Below are positions 7,549-15,342 of a stretch of DNA of 33,059 nucleotides, in pieces. Position numbers and translations under genes: made by a program. The stretch comes from Paenibacillus gorillae (lineage in GTDB: Bacteria; Bacillota; Bacilli; Paenibacillales; Paenibacillaceae), in contig NZ_CBVJ010000040.1 of the NCBI RefSeq assembly GCF_000513275.1, positions 1 to 33,059 of the forward strand, given 5' to 3'. How positions within the stretch are numbered: the stretch's first letter is position 1; every line of letters begins with the position of its first letter. The notes under the pieces were generated by a model. It was given only the letters and a program-made list of their open reading frames with translations. It was not told the origin of the DNA and ran no database searches.

Positions 7549-9501
7549 TTATTTAATGAAGAATTGCGATGGATGACCATGACCCAAAGAACGATATTCA
7601 TCTGCCCAAATCATTTTTCCAGGAATGTTATGAAGATTGTTCGATGCAGCAATCAGTACAGGCGTAGGACCTGCGTAGCCGATAACCCATTGGTTTTTCA
7701 TATGAAGCTTAACGATCTCGTCTGCGTATTGATCGATTTCCTCTTGCGTTTTGCTCGCTTTGATTTTATCCCAATACTCGAGAATTTTGGCAACGTCGCC
7801 TTCCGGCTTCACGCCTTCTTTACCGCCCGATTGCGAGTACAGACCGTAGTGTCCGAACCAAGGCGTAATAACGCGAAGCGGTACGAGTGTATCCGGACGG
7901 AACGCTACGTTCGCTACCGAGATATTTTCAGTCGTGATTGGAATTTGGTTCGCATATTTCATATCGAAGTGCGTACCGCCGTCCACTACCTTCAAGTTCG
8001 TTTTCAAGCCCATATCTTCAAAATACTTTTTCAACAGTTCCAGGAATGGTGCAGAATCCGTGCTGGACTCAATGACAGTGAGCGTCAGCTCTGAGCCGTC
8101 CGCATTCATACGGAAATTGTCTTTGTCTCGCTTCGTCAATCCAAGCTCGTCGAGAATTTGATTGGCGCGCTCCGGATTAAATTCTGTCCATTGATCTTTC
8201 CAGCCCTCTTGATAACCCATTACACCTTCCGGTACGGAAGCTTGAACCGTCTCGCCCAATCCGTTCGTTACGATCTCGGAAATTTCTACGCGATTTACGC
8301 CGATGGACAATGCTTCTCTGAAGCGGATATCCTGGAACAGCTTGCGCAGGTTCGGATCTGGCGTCGTTTGGTTCAATTGGATGCCTGCGCTGCTCCAAGC
8401 CGGCTGCGTCCAAGGAATGATGCGGTAGTTGCCTTTTTTCTCGTTTTCCTTCAGAACCGTAAAGTCTCTAGCGTCGAAAGTAACCAAGTTGTAGTCGCCA
8501 GCCAATGTGCCCAGCACTTTTTGACTTGGATCTTGAATCTTCGTCGCTACGATGCGATCGATGTATGGAAGCTGGTGACCTTCAGCATCTGTCTTCCAGA
8601 AGTAAGGGTTGCGTTCCATAACGAATTGGTCGCTGTTCGGATCCGTTGTCGGCATCCACGCTCTCAGCGTCGGGATTTCTTTGTGCAGCCAATCATAGTA
8701 GCCGGTTTCTACCAAGAATACCTTTGGATCCTCGTAGCCCCATGATTTCGTAATTTCCAGCGTTTTCGCATCGCCTACGAATTCAGGAAGAATTGTCTCG
8801 TGGAAATGCTTCGGTGCGAAGAACCATTTATTGTCGATGGCTACACGCTCCAAGAACTGTACGCTTGGATATTTGTGCGTAACGGTGAAGGTGTAGTTAT
8901 CAACCTTTTTCACTTCGGCTAATGCTTTTTCGCCCGTTACCGGATCTACCGAGTAGTAAGCGTCATAGATTTTTTTGCCGAACGTTTCTTTCTTCAGCAT
9001 GTGCTCCCAGTAGAAGATAACGTCGTCAGTCGTGAACGGCACGCCGTCCGACCACTTCATGCCTTCACGAAGGTGAATCGTAAAGACCGTCGAATCTTCG
9101 TTAACCTCATAGCCTTTGGCTACGTTCGGTTCAACTTTGTTGCCTTCTTTGTTGAAACGGAAAAGTGCTTCCTCCGTTGGCTGGCCTACGCCCCATTTGT
9201 CGGAAGGACCGTTCCAAGGCATTTTCCAGTCACCGCCGTATTGGCCGATTTCTTCAACAACATCTTCGACTTTGATATCTGCCGCTACCGGCATCCGATC
9301 TTCCAGCTTCGGCAGCTTGCCGTCTTTCACAAGTGCGGCGAGTGCTGGAGCTTCCTTGGCTCCTGGTTGGTTGTTGTCGACAGGTACGACCGTTTCTGCC
9401 GGTTTGTCCGTTGCTTTCGGCGTGGAGTTGCCGTTCGTACATCCTGCGGCAATCACTGCGATCACAACGAGCAGCATCAACATCATTTTGCTACGTTTCA
9501 A
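7549..9501 (-). CDS. ABC transporter substrate-binding lipoprotein, family 5 (SBP_bac_5)
   Basis: The 650-residue protein starts with a lipoprotein signal peptide: charged MKRSK, a hydrophobic core, then the lipobox IAAGC. A low-complexity Thr/Pro/Asn/Ala linker follows. The mature part is a family-5 solute-binding protein with the hallmark segment (LREGMKWSDGVPFTTDDVIFYWEHML) near residues 148-173. It would be lipid-anchored outside the membrane and deliver ligand to OppB/OppC. At about 650 residues it is larger than OppA/DppA (about 540), a size shared with family-5 proteins that bind oligosaccharides in bacteria such as Thermotoga. With a GH38-like gene upstream and a LacI-type regulator in the operon, an oligosaccharide is the more likely ligand. 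It is the first gene of the operon. Confidence 0.9.
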   Translation of the reverse strand: MKRSKMMLMLLVVIAVIAAGCTNGNSTPKATDKPAETVVPVDNNQPGAKEAPALAALVKDGKLPKLEDRMPVAADIKVEDVVEEIGQYGGDWKMPWNGPSDKWGVGQPTEEALFRFNKEGNKVEPNVAKGYEVNEDSTVFTIHLREGMKWSDGVPFTTDDVIFYWEHMLKKETFGKKIYDAYYSVDPVTGEKALAEVKKVDNYTFTVTHKYPSVQFLERVAIDNKWFFAPKHFHETILPEFVGDAKTLEITKSWGYEDPKVFLVETGYYDWLHKEIPTLRAWMPTTDPNSDQFVMERNPYFWKTDAEGHQLPYIDRIVATKIQDPSQKVLGTLAGDYNLVTFDARDFTVLKENEKKGNYRIIPWTQPAWSSAGIQLNQTTPDPNLRKLFQDIRFREALSIGVNRVEISEIVTNGLGETVQASVPEGVMGYQEGWKDQWTEFNPERANQILDELGLTKRDKDNFRMNADGSELTLTVIESSTDSAPFLELLKKYFEDMGLKTNLKVVDGGTHFDMKYANQIPITTENISVANVAFRPDTLVPLRVITPWFGHYGLYSQSGGKEGVKPEGDVAKILEYWDKIKASKTQEEIDQYADEIVKLHMKNQWVIGYAGPTPVLIAASNNLHNIPGKMIWADEYRSLGHGHPSQFFIK

Positions 9502-9560
9502 ATTAACCCCTCCAAAGTTGAATTGACATCTTGGAACCTGTAAAACCTCTGTCTCTGTGG

Positions 9561-9574
9561 TTAAACCGGTTTAA
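9561..9574. promoter_or_regulatory. Palindromic operator TTAAACCGGTTTAA (proximal)
   Basis: This perfect 14-bp palindrome with central CCGG lies 60 bases upstream of the binding-protein start codon, inside the predicted transcript leader. Its symmetry and central CG fit a LacI-family operator. An identical core lies 65 bp away at 9626-9639, about six helical turns, which would allow one tetramer to loop the DNA. Confidence 0.7.
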
Positions 9575-9624
9575 AAGCGGATGTTGCTAAATCCTTGATT
9601 ATGTAGGTTGACAATCTCATGATG

Positions 9625-9640
9625 ATTAAACCGGTTTAAT
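9625..9640. promoter_or_regulatory. Palindromic operator ATTAAACCGGTTTAAT (distal)
   Basis: A perfect 16-bp palindrome lies about 45 bases downstream of the predicted -10 box of the transporter promoter, where a bound repressor would block elongation. The same core occurs at 9561-9574 and I found it nowhere else in the window, so it is specific to this operon. The LacI-type protein encoded at 2101-3153 is the likely ligand, by inference. Confidence 0.72.
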
Positions 9641-9653
9641 CCTCTTGTAAAAA

Positions 9654-9680
9654 TGTAAGCGCTTAATGAAAACGCTTTAT
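9654..9680 (-). promoter_or_regulatory. Two adjoining cre-like sites at the transporter transcription start
   Basis: TGTAAGCGCTTAAT (9654-9667) and TGAAAACGCTTTAT (9667-9680) each match the CcpA consensus TGWAANCGNTNWCA in 12 of 14 positions and share one base. They lie directly downstream of the predicted -10 box (9685-9690), over the start point, a placement typical of catabolite repression. The first also contains the AAGCGCTT core seen at the GH8 and iol promoters. Confidence 0.6.
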
Positions 9681-9684
9681 TTGT

Positions 9685-9713
9685 ATAATACATTGGATAT
9701 ATCAGGTAATCAA
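9685..9713 (-). promoter_or_regulatory. Sigma-A type promoter of the transporter operon
   Basis: On the minus strand TTGATT (9708-9713) is followed after 17 bases by TATTAT (9685-9690). The start point would be near 9678, inside the cre-like pair, with both CCGG palindromes downstream. This gives a leader of about 175 nt before the binding-protein gene. Confidence 0.65.
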
Positions 9714-9787
9714 TACCTAATGTTAAGATTTTGTAAATATTTATTTTTCTATTGACATTTTGGATATTGGTATATTTCACACTAAAG

Positions 9788-11911
9788 CTACATAGTGTTG
9801 GACTTCAAATGCAGCCGGAAACGGAACTTTGCATCCTCCCCGTACCACATCGGAAAGTTGGTTCCCCAGATATTATTGTGCAGATTGAAATGCCAGCCGC
9901 CCTCCATGGATGCGAAGGATTGATCGAACTGCAGCAGTCTCCTGCTGGCGGGGGCGGCTAATGCAGCGTCCAGCGTCTCAAGCTTAGCCCAGCCGTCAGT
10001 ACCTTCATAGAACACGCCCTGTCCCAAGGCGTGAAGATTTCGATTACCGCCTTTTGCCACATGAAGCGGCGAGATCCCGTAACCAAGCTTATCCATATGC
10101 CAGTTGTTCGGATTGTCCACGTTCAAACCGCAGCTGAACCAGCTCGCTTCCGGTAAACGATTGGCATCCTTATCAAACCATTGCAGACAGATGTCAATAA
10201 TCCCGCTCCGATGCCGGAACGTATACTCGATCTCCAGCTCACGTGGTGCTCCATAGCTCTCATAAGCATGGGCTGGCATTCTCATTCTGATCATGTAGCG
10301 GTCCTCCATGTCTCCGCGCGTTCTGTGCATGGAAGAGACGATCGGTTTGACCGATTGATAGCTTGGCAAAGGACGAACAAATTCAAATCCCGGCTTGCTG
10401 AAATCGGCATCCGCCCATGGATGTGTCACCGGCAGGTTTTGCATATAGGTGCGGAAATATCGCGCATAGTCCTCCGTACCGAACGTCTCATAGCTATACT
10501 CGCCAAATGGATGGTCGGCATCCACCCATACTTTGCCCTGCTCATCGCTTAAGTGGACGATAGCCCCTTGCTCGGAGAAGGCCAATTGATAGCCTCTGCA
10601 CGTCTGATAGATTTCACCTGCGCTTATAGATTCTTCATCAGCCGCTTGAGGTAATGGCGACGGCTTCAACTGCGCTAATGCCTGAATCGCTTCCCTCTGC
10701 TTGTTATCCTTCAGACAGGACACGGCTTGCTCCAAGTAAGCCCGCTGCTCCGCCCAAGAGCTCTCGATTCTCGAATAGGTGCGCCGGCTTTGCTCAGCCG
10801 TGAACAATCCGCTGGAATGAAGATCGAACTCATTCATCGCGAAAGCTCCAATATATCCGAATTTGGCCGGCATATCATGGAGATCAATCTCGTCGGAAGC
10901 ACGCGCTTGATTGAAATCGGCTTTGGCATAATTCCGGAAATCAGGCAGCCATTTCTTTACGTCTAATCCCCATGTATGTTCGGTGACGAGCAGCAGCGCA
11001 TCGCTCATCCCTTTGTATTCGGAGCTCTCTGCCGTCATTCTCCCGCTTTCAATCCATCCCTTGCGCAAGCGCAGAAGCTCCCGCAGACCGGCAACCTTAT
11101 AGGGGTCCGTGCCGGCTCCATGAATCCAGGTATCGCCGATTTCTTCCCGTAATACAGGCAGCTTCTCACGCACTTGAGTAAGACGCCTTGCGAATGCATC
11201 AAGCGTAGAGGCAACAATGTTCGCGTCGGGATATTTGCTCTGAATGTCGCGGAATTGCTCCTGAATCTCCTCGGCGCTTGGCGGACCGCAATTGTCACCG
11301 GTATGGGCAAACAAAAGAATATCGTCCATTCCTTCCACCTCTACTGCCTCTCCATAGCTGCCTGCATAATTCACGATGATCTCACTGCCGTCCTCCGCTT
11401 GCCAGCGGAACAGCCTTGGAACGTCAGGACGTTTGGATGCGGGATTGACGCCAAGATGCATATATTGAATGCCTGCTGCGCTCATATAAGGAACCATAGA
11501 CAGCGTATGACCTGGCACGTCGGTCATTTTGGCGGCGATGGTCGTCTTGCCGAACTGCTGGTCGAGCTCCTTGCTGATCGACAAGCCATACAGGAGCAGC
11601 TGGGGGTCCAGCAGCTCCGTATGCATCGTAAAGGGCAAACCGTGCCAAGCAATATGCCCGCTTCTTATCGCCTTTTCCATCGCTTGTTTCTCGTCTGGCG
11701 AGGCATGATCCAAATAATGGCGAATCAGCCACGAGCCTGTCGTCCACACGAAGCGCGCAGCTCCGCCCTCCGCTTCCAGCTGCTCGGCGAGCGCAATAGC
11801 TTTCGGAATATATTCCTCTTTATATTGCTTCAGCACATGGGCAGCCAAATGTGTAAATCCGATATCCAAATGCGTTTTGAAGACGACGTGAACCGTTCTA
11901 TTGCTATTCAT
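9788..11911 (-). CDS. GH38-like protein (DUF5054 type), putative alpha-mannosidase-related glycoside hydrolase
   Basis: The 707-residue protein has no signal peptide and is probably cytoplasmic. Its N-terminus has FKTHLDIGFTH (11-21), equivalent to the metal-binding HxHxDxGW motif of GH38 with the first His lost. TDVPGHTLSMVPYM from 130 corresponds to the GH38 block carrying the Asp nucleophile, here D131. The C-terminal half is beta-rich, as in GH38 galactose-mutarotase-like domains. Family 38 cleaves alpha-mannosidic linkages using zinc; DUF5054 members are uncharacterised as far as I know, so the substrate is unknown. GGAGG lies 11 bases before the start. It sits 74 bases after the crystallin/Vps62 gene with no clear promoter or terminator between, so the two may be cotranscribed. 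The transporter operon follows and could supply its substrate. Confidence 0.75.
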   Translation of the reverse strand: MNSNRTVHVVFKTHLDIGFTHLAAHVLKQYKEEYIPKAIALAEQLEAEGGAARFVWTTGSWLIRHYLDHASPDEKQAMEKAIRSGHIAWHGLPFTMHTELLDPQLLLYGLSISKELDQQFGKTTIAAKMTDVPGHTLSMVPYMSAAGIQYMHLGVNPASKRPDVPRLFRWQAEDGSEIIVNYAGSYGEAVEVEGMDDILLFAHTGDNCGPPSAEEIQEQFRDIQSKYPDANIVASTLDAFARRLTQVREKLPVLREEIGDTWIHGAGTDPYKVAGLRELLRLRKGWIESGRMTAESSEYKGMSDALLLVTEHTWGLDVKKWLPDFRNYAKADFNQARASDEIDLHDMPAKFGYIGAFAMNEFDLHSSGLFTAEQSRRTYSRIESSWAEQRAYLEQAVSCLKDNKQREAIQALAQLKPSPLPQAADEESISAGEIYQTCRGYQLAFSEQGAIVHLSDEQGKVWVDADHPFGEYSYETFGTEDYARYFRTYMQNLPVTHPWADADFSKPGFEFVRPLPSYQSVKPIVSSMHRTRGDMEDRYMIRMRMPAHAYESYGAPRELEIEYTFRHRSGIIDICLQWFDKDANRLPEASWFSCGLNVDNPNNWHMDKLGYGISPLHVAKGGNRNLHALGQGVFYEGTDGWAKLETLDAALAAPASRRLLQFDQSFASMEGGWHFNLHNNIWGTNFPMWYGEDAKFRFRLHLKSNTM

Positions 11912-11985
11912 TCGTTGTCCTGCCTCCGTAAAATATGGCTTCGTATCGTTCAGATTTTCCGATCTTTCCTATCCAACGCCAACCT

Positions 11986-13479
11986 TTAGTCTAGAACGAC
12001 ATCATTCGTCAAAGCGCCTTTTTCCTGAGGTCCCGTTGGTCCGCCTGCAAGCAGCGGCTGGCCGAAGAATGAGCCTTGTGCCGGGTTGCCGAACCGGTAG
12101 ACCGCATCGCTGTTCGGATTCGTATAATCTTTATCCAGCCAAGTCGGCCAAGGATTTCCTAGTCCGTTGCCTGTCGACAAATGCGGATAGTACTGGAACG
12201 CTTGAACGTTGTTCCAAGTATCCCAAGCCGTACCCTGATTCGTTACATCCGTCAGTTGGGTGACGACAAGCTCCTGATACACATGAGTGCCTGCGTCCTT
12301 CCACATCCCGTGAGAACCGAATGCAGTGTATCCTACCGGATGCGTTTGATTGATTTTCGTCACTTCATCCCAGTTGTAAGCGGTGCCAAAGGAATGTGCG
12401 CCATAAAAAACTTGAACCGGCTTCAAGTAGTTCGTATTATTGTCGACGAACTTTGCCAGACGGACCGTAATTCGCTCCCAATCGCCGACGTGATCGCCAA
12501 CCTCTGTGCCGAAGACCGTTTTCCCTAAGTCATAAGGACTGAACTGGAAGAACACCATGTCCACATTGTTGTAATCCTTCTCGACCCAGAAAGCATAAAT
12601 TGGTGCATTAGCCAAATCACCCGAGAAATAAGGAAGCTTGAGTGTATACGGGTCCAGCGGCGTCTTTGTCTTGATTTCATACTTGCCGGAGCTAGCATTC
12701 AAGTAACGGTCAACATGCGGGAAAGTAAATTCGACGGAGGACGGGAAGTATGATTCTCCTTGTGCCATCCAAATTCTCGGAGCGAACGTTTCCAGCAGCT
12801 GGCGTTTGGAAGCATCGCTGTAGGCATTGTTCGGAACGGCTACGCTTGTCGCATCCAGTGGTGAAATGGCCTCTACCTTCAAGCTCGACACCGCATCGTT
12901 AAAGTCGCCGCCCACATAAATCGCATCTGCCGTCAGCACTTTGGAAGCGCCAGAGAAATTGGCGTTTTTGTATAGCGTAACCTTGTAGCCCGGTGCGACC
13001 CGAATCGAGGAGATCGAATCATTGCCTACTCCGGCTTGAAGCTCCGCCCAATCATAATTGCCTACACCGAAAGCCTGCTCCAGCCCGCCGTATGGCGAAT
13101 TCGTGTAAGCAGTAACCGGCATGCGAGCCGCGCCGATAAGTTCGACTTTCATACTGGAAGTCTCATCGTTGAAATCCTCCAGCCAGGCCGTATCCGCATA
13201 CAAAACTCTGGAGGAACCGGAGAAATTATAATCCTTGTACAAGGTGACTCTGTATCCTGGTGCAATCCGAAGCGAGGAAATCTTGTCGTTGCCCACGGTG
13301 CCAATCTGATCTACATTGTACAGACCCGTCTCGAAATCTTGCGTTACACCGGTAAAATTCCCGTCTCTGTAGGCGGTTACAGGTGACTGTCCTGCAGCGT
13401 CCGCAGGCGTTATGAACGTAAATGCAGGTGCAGTTAAGGCCAATAGTGAAACTAAAACAAACAACTTGAATATTTTCAT
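11986..13479 (-). CDS. Secreted protein with two beta/gamma-crystallin domains and a Vps62-type domain
   Basis: The 497-residue protein starts with a Sec signal peptide (cleavage near ADA-AG, residues 27-29). The ATG at 13479 is chosen because GAGGAG lies 8 bases before it; an in-frame start 11 codons upstream lacks one. Residues 32-115 and 120-203 are two beta/gamma-crystallin repeats, each with VTLYK..NFSG strands. All four microbial calcium-clamp motifs (N/D-N/D-x-x-S/T-S) are present: NDKISS at 64, NDETSS at 104, NDSISS at 153 and NDAVSS at 194. From about 220 to the end the sequence resembles the Vps62 family (PF06101), with GDHVGDWERITVRL and SHGMW segments. A calcium-stabilised extracellular protein is likely; catalytic activity is unknown. 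A perfect cre site lies 78 bases upstream. Confidence 0.82.
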   Translation of the reverse strand: MKIFKLFVLVSLLALTAPAFTFITPADAAGQSPVTAYRDGNFTGVTQDFETGLYNVDQIGTVGNDKISSLRIAPGYRVTLYKDYNFSGSSRVLYADTAWLEDFNDETSSMKVELIGAARMPVTAYTNSPYGGLEQAFGVGNYDWAELQAGVGNDSISSIRVAPGYKVTLYKNANFSGASKVLTADAIYVGGDFNDAVSSLKVEAISPLDATSVAVPNNAYSDASKRQLLETFAPRIWMAQGESYFPSSVEFTFPHVDRYLNASSGKYEIKTKTPLDPYTLKLPYFSGDLANAPIYAFWVEKDYNNVDMVFFQFSPYDLGKTVFGTEVGDHVGDWERITVRLAKFVDNNTNYLKPVQVFYGAHSFGTAYNWDEVTKINQTHPVGYTAFGSHGMWKDAGTHVYQELVVTQLTDVTNQGTAWDTWNNVQAFQYYPHLSTGNGLGNPWPTWLDKDYTNPNSDAVYRFGNPAQGSFFGQPLLAGGPTGPQEKGALTNDVVLD

Positions 13480-13556
13480 AATCGAGCTCCTCATTTCGTT
13501 TTTAGATTTCACTTGCTAACAGCTTGCCTTGCCTGACATATCGTTCAACCCCGTCA

Positions 13557-13570
13557 TGTTAGCGCTTTCA
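13557..13570 (-). promoter_or_regulatory. cre site (CcpA operator)
   Basis: On the minus strand TGAAAGCGCTAACA matches the CcpA consensus TGWAANCGNTNWCA at all 14 positions. It lies 78 bases upstream of the crystallin/Vps62 start codon, implying catabolite repression of that gene. No convincing -35/-10 pair could be assigned around it. Confidence 0.68.
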
Positions 13571-13628
13571 AATTAAGCCCTCCCTTCACTTTCCGCATGC
13601 TGCCGGCAGCACAAATCAAATGTTAGGG

Positions 13629-13643
13629 TATGTCATTGACATA
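13629..13643. promoter_or_regulatory. Palindrome TATGTCATTGACATA, possible operator
   Basis: A perfect 7-bp inverted repeat around one T lies directly after the stop codon of the GntR-LacI hybrid gene and 150 bases upstream of the crystallin/Vps62 gene. It lacks a T-run, so it is not a terminator. It could be the operator of the neighbouring regulator, but only its position suggests this. Confidence 0.35.
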
Positions 13644-13644
13644 T

Positions 13645-14787
13645 TCAACCAATCGTTTTGACAGAGCTTCGTTCAATGATCGATGTCTTTACTTTTATCG
13701 TGACCGCCCCTTCTCTCGATTTGTCCATTCGCTTGAACAGAAGATTAATCGCAGCTTGTCCAATCTGCTCGGTCGTCTGCCTTGCAGTCGTAAGCGGAAT
13801 CGGCAGCAGACTGGATAATTGAATATCGGAAAAACCGATAACTGACAGTTGATTCGGTACTGATACATTCATACTTAGAGCTGTATAAAGACAGGATGTA
13901 GCCAAGTAATCATCGGCGCAGACAACCGCGGTCAGAGCAGAATTTTTTCCGATAAAAGCCTTTAGCTGCGGATTAACCTCACTCAGCCGGCTCATATAAT
14001 CCTCAGAGCAATGCAGCAGAGCGTATCCTTCATTGGCCGTCAATTTATGGTCCCGTAGCGCCTGTAAATAGCCTTTATATCGGTCCTCGCGGCTTGTCAC
14101 CCCATCGAATGACATGGAGATATAACCGATTTCCTTATGCCCCTTGCCGATTAGATATTGCACCAGATTATAGGCACCCTGATAATGATCGTGGTAGACG
14201 CAATCAATCTGCACCTCGCGAAAAATACGATCGATAATGACCAACGGATAGTGGAGCCGATTCAGCTCCAGCACCTTCTCACTACAAGCCATACGTCCCC
14301 TCGGATATAAAATAACGCCGTCCACCCGATCCTCGTACAGCTCTTGCAGACATTCGCTCTCATCTTCCTTGTCTAGTGAAATCCGAATAAGCAGCTGGCA
14401 GTTCAGCTTGCGGGCTTCTTGCTCCGCCGAAGCAATAATACGCGCCGTGTAATCATCCATATTTGGAAACACCATTGCGATTTTTCTTTTAGCTGGCTGC
14501 TCGGGTTGTAGCGTGATTCTCGGCAGCGCCAGTTCCTCTACTCCTTCCACATATCCGGCAGATAAAAAGGTTCCCCTGCGAGCCAGCCGGTAGACAACAT
14601 CCTCTTTGACCAAAATATCGAACGCAAGCTTGGCCGTCATTCGGCTCACCCCATACAGCTTGGCCAATTCCCCCTCCGACGGTACGGGATCATGCGGCCT
14701 TAGCTTTCGGCTTCTGATCAGCTCCAGAACTTTTACGACCATCTGTTTATAGAGCAACGGCTTTGTCTCGTTATCCTGCAGCTTCAT
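13645..14787 (-). CDS. GntR-LacI hybrid transcriptional regulator (AraR-like architecture)
   Basis: This 380-residue protein joins an N-terminal GntR winged helix to a C-terminal LacI/PBP1-type sugar-sensing domain (from about residue 85). The DNA-binding part shows KQMVVKVLELIRSRKL, then PSEGELAKLYGVSRMTAKLAFDIL with RRGTFL in the wing. This is the architecture of B. subtilis AraR. The ATG at 14787 is preceded by GGGAGG at 9 bases; an earlier in-frame ATG 12 codons upstream has no site. It follows the Nudix remnant by 89 bases and precedes the crystallin/Vps62 gene, which it may control together with neighbouring glycosidase genes. The effector sugar cannot be predicted, and no AraR-type ATTTGTACGTACAAAT operator was seen. 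Confidence 0.88.
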   Translation of the reverse strand: MKLQDNETKPLLYKQMVVKVLELIRSRKLRPHDPVPSEGELAKLYGVSRMTAKLAFDILVKEDVVYRLARRGTFLSAGYVEGVEELALPRITLQPEQPAKRKIAMVFPNMDDYTARIIASAEQEARKLNCQLLIRISLDKEDESECLQELYEDRVDGVILYPRGRMACSEKVLELNRLHYPLVIIDRIFREVQIDCVYHDHYQGAYNLVQYLIGKGHKEIGYISMSFDGVTSREDRYKGYLQALRDHKLTANEGYALLHCSEDYMSRLSEVNPQLKAFIGKNSALTAVVCADDYLATSCLYTALSMNVSVPNQLSVIGFSDIQLSSLLPIPLTTARQTTEQIGQAAINLLFKRMDKSREGAVTIKVKTSIIERSSVKTIG

Positions 14788-14876
14788 TCGAACATCGCCT
14801 CCCTTTTCTGCATAAAGCGGCATACATGGTGTGCCAATACTGTTCGGTCTATTCCTTGAAAATTCATCCTGCTCTA

Positions 14877-15170
14877 TTAACGCGCTTGCTTGCCTAGTTG
14901 AATCTCATGTTCCTCCACATAGTTCCGATAGGCAGAGCCATTATAGTAATCGATAATGTCCCCACTAATCTCCGGATACAACTCGACAAAAGGCAATTCA
15001 GAAAGAGGCCGTATAGCCGCTTCAACGAGCGTCTCCCCTGGCTCTAGACCGCCAGCCGGCAGATTGTAATGCACGCCATCGCCATCGTCATGATCATTCT
15101 TGAACTCCACAAGCAGAATCGCATCATTCTCAATAATTAACGCACAAGCACGAAGCCGTATCTTTTCCAT
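14877..15170 (-). pseudogene. Nudix hydrolase remnant with internal deletion
   Basis: Only 97 residues remain of a protein normally near 150. The N-terminal part (LRACALIIENDAILLVEF, then HYNLPAGGLEPGETLVEAAIR) is a normal Nudix start up to the first Arg of the REUxEE motif. It then continues directly as PLSELPFVELYPEISGDIID and YRNYVEEHEI, which is the usual C-terminal part of this subfamily after its 'W(I/V)PLSEL' segment. About 55 residues including the catalytic REUxEExGU glutamates are missing without loss of frame. The product cannot bind the metals of a normal Nudix site and is presumably inactive. A TTGACA box lies upstream at 15238-15243 with only a weak -10. Confidence 0.7.
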
Positions 15171-15267
15171 TCCATTCTCACGTCCCCTATTTGATGAAAT
15201 TACAATATTATACTATTTATCGCATTATAAGCATTATTGTCAATTCAATTCGTTATGGAACCCGAAA

Positions 15268-15308
15268 AGGAGTGCTCACCCCGCTGCTTCACGGTGATGA
15301 GCACTCCT
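15268..15308 (-). terminator. Intrinsic terminator downstream of the GH8 gene
   Basis: On the minus strand AGGAGTGCTCA pairs with TGAGCACTCCT, extended inside by TCACC/GGTGA, and is followed by TTTTC. It lies 34 bases after the GH8 stop codon and separates that gene from the Nudix remnant. Confidence 0.8.
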
Positions 15309-15342
15309 GCTCTTGCTGCTGCTATTAAACTCAGTTAAACCA

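Noticed and set aside
13599..13612. GCTGCCGGCAGC palindrome between the hybrid regulator and the crystallin/Vps62 gene
   Set aside because: It is short, has no T-run, and appears once; nothing links it to a regulator.
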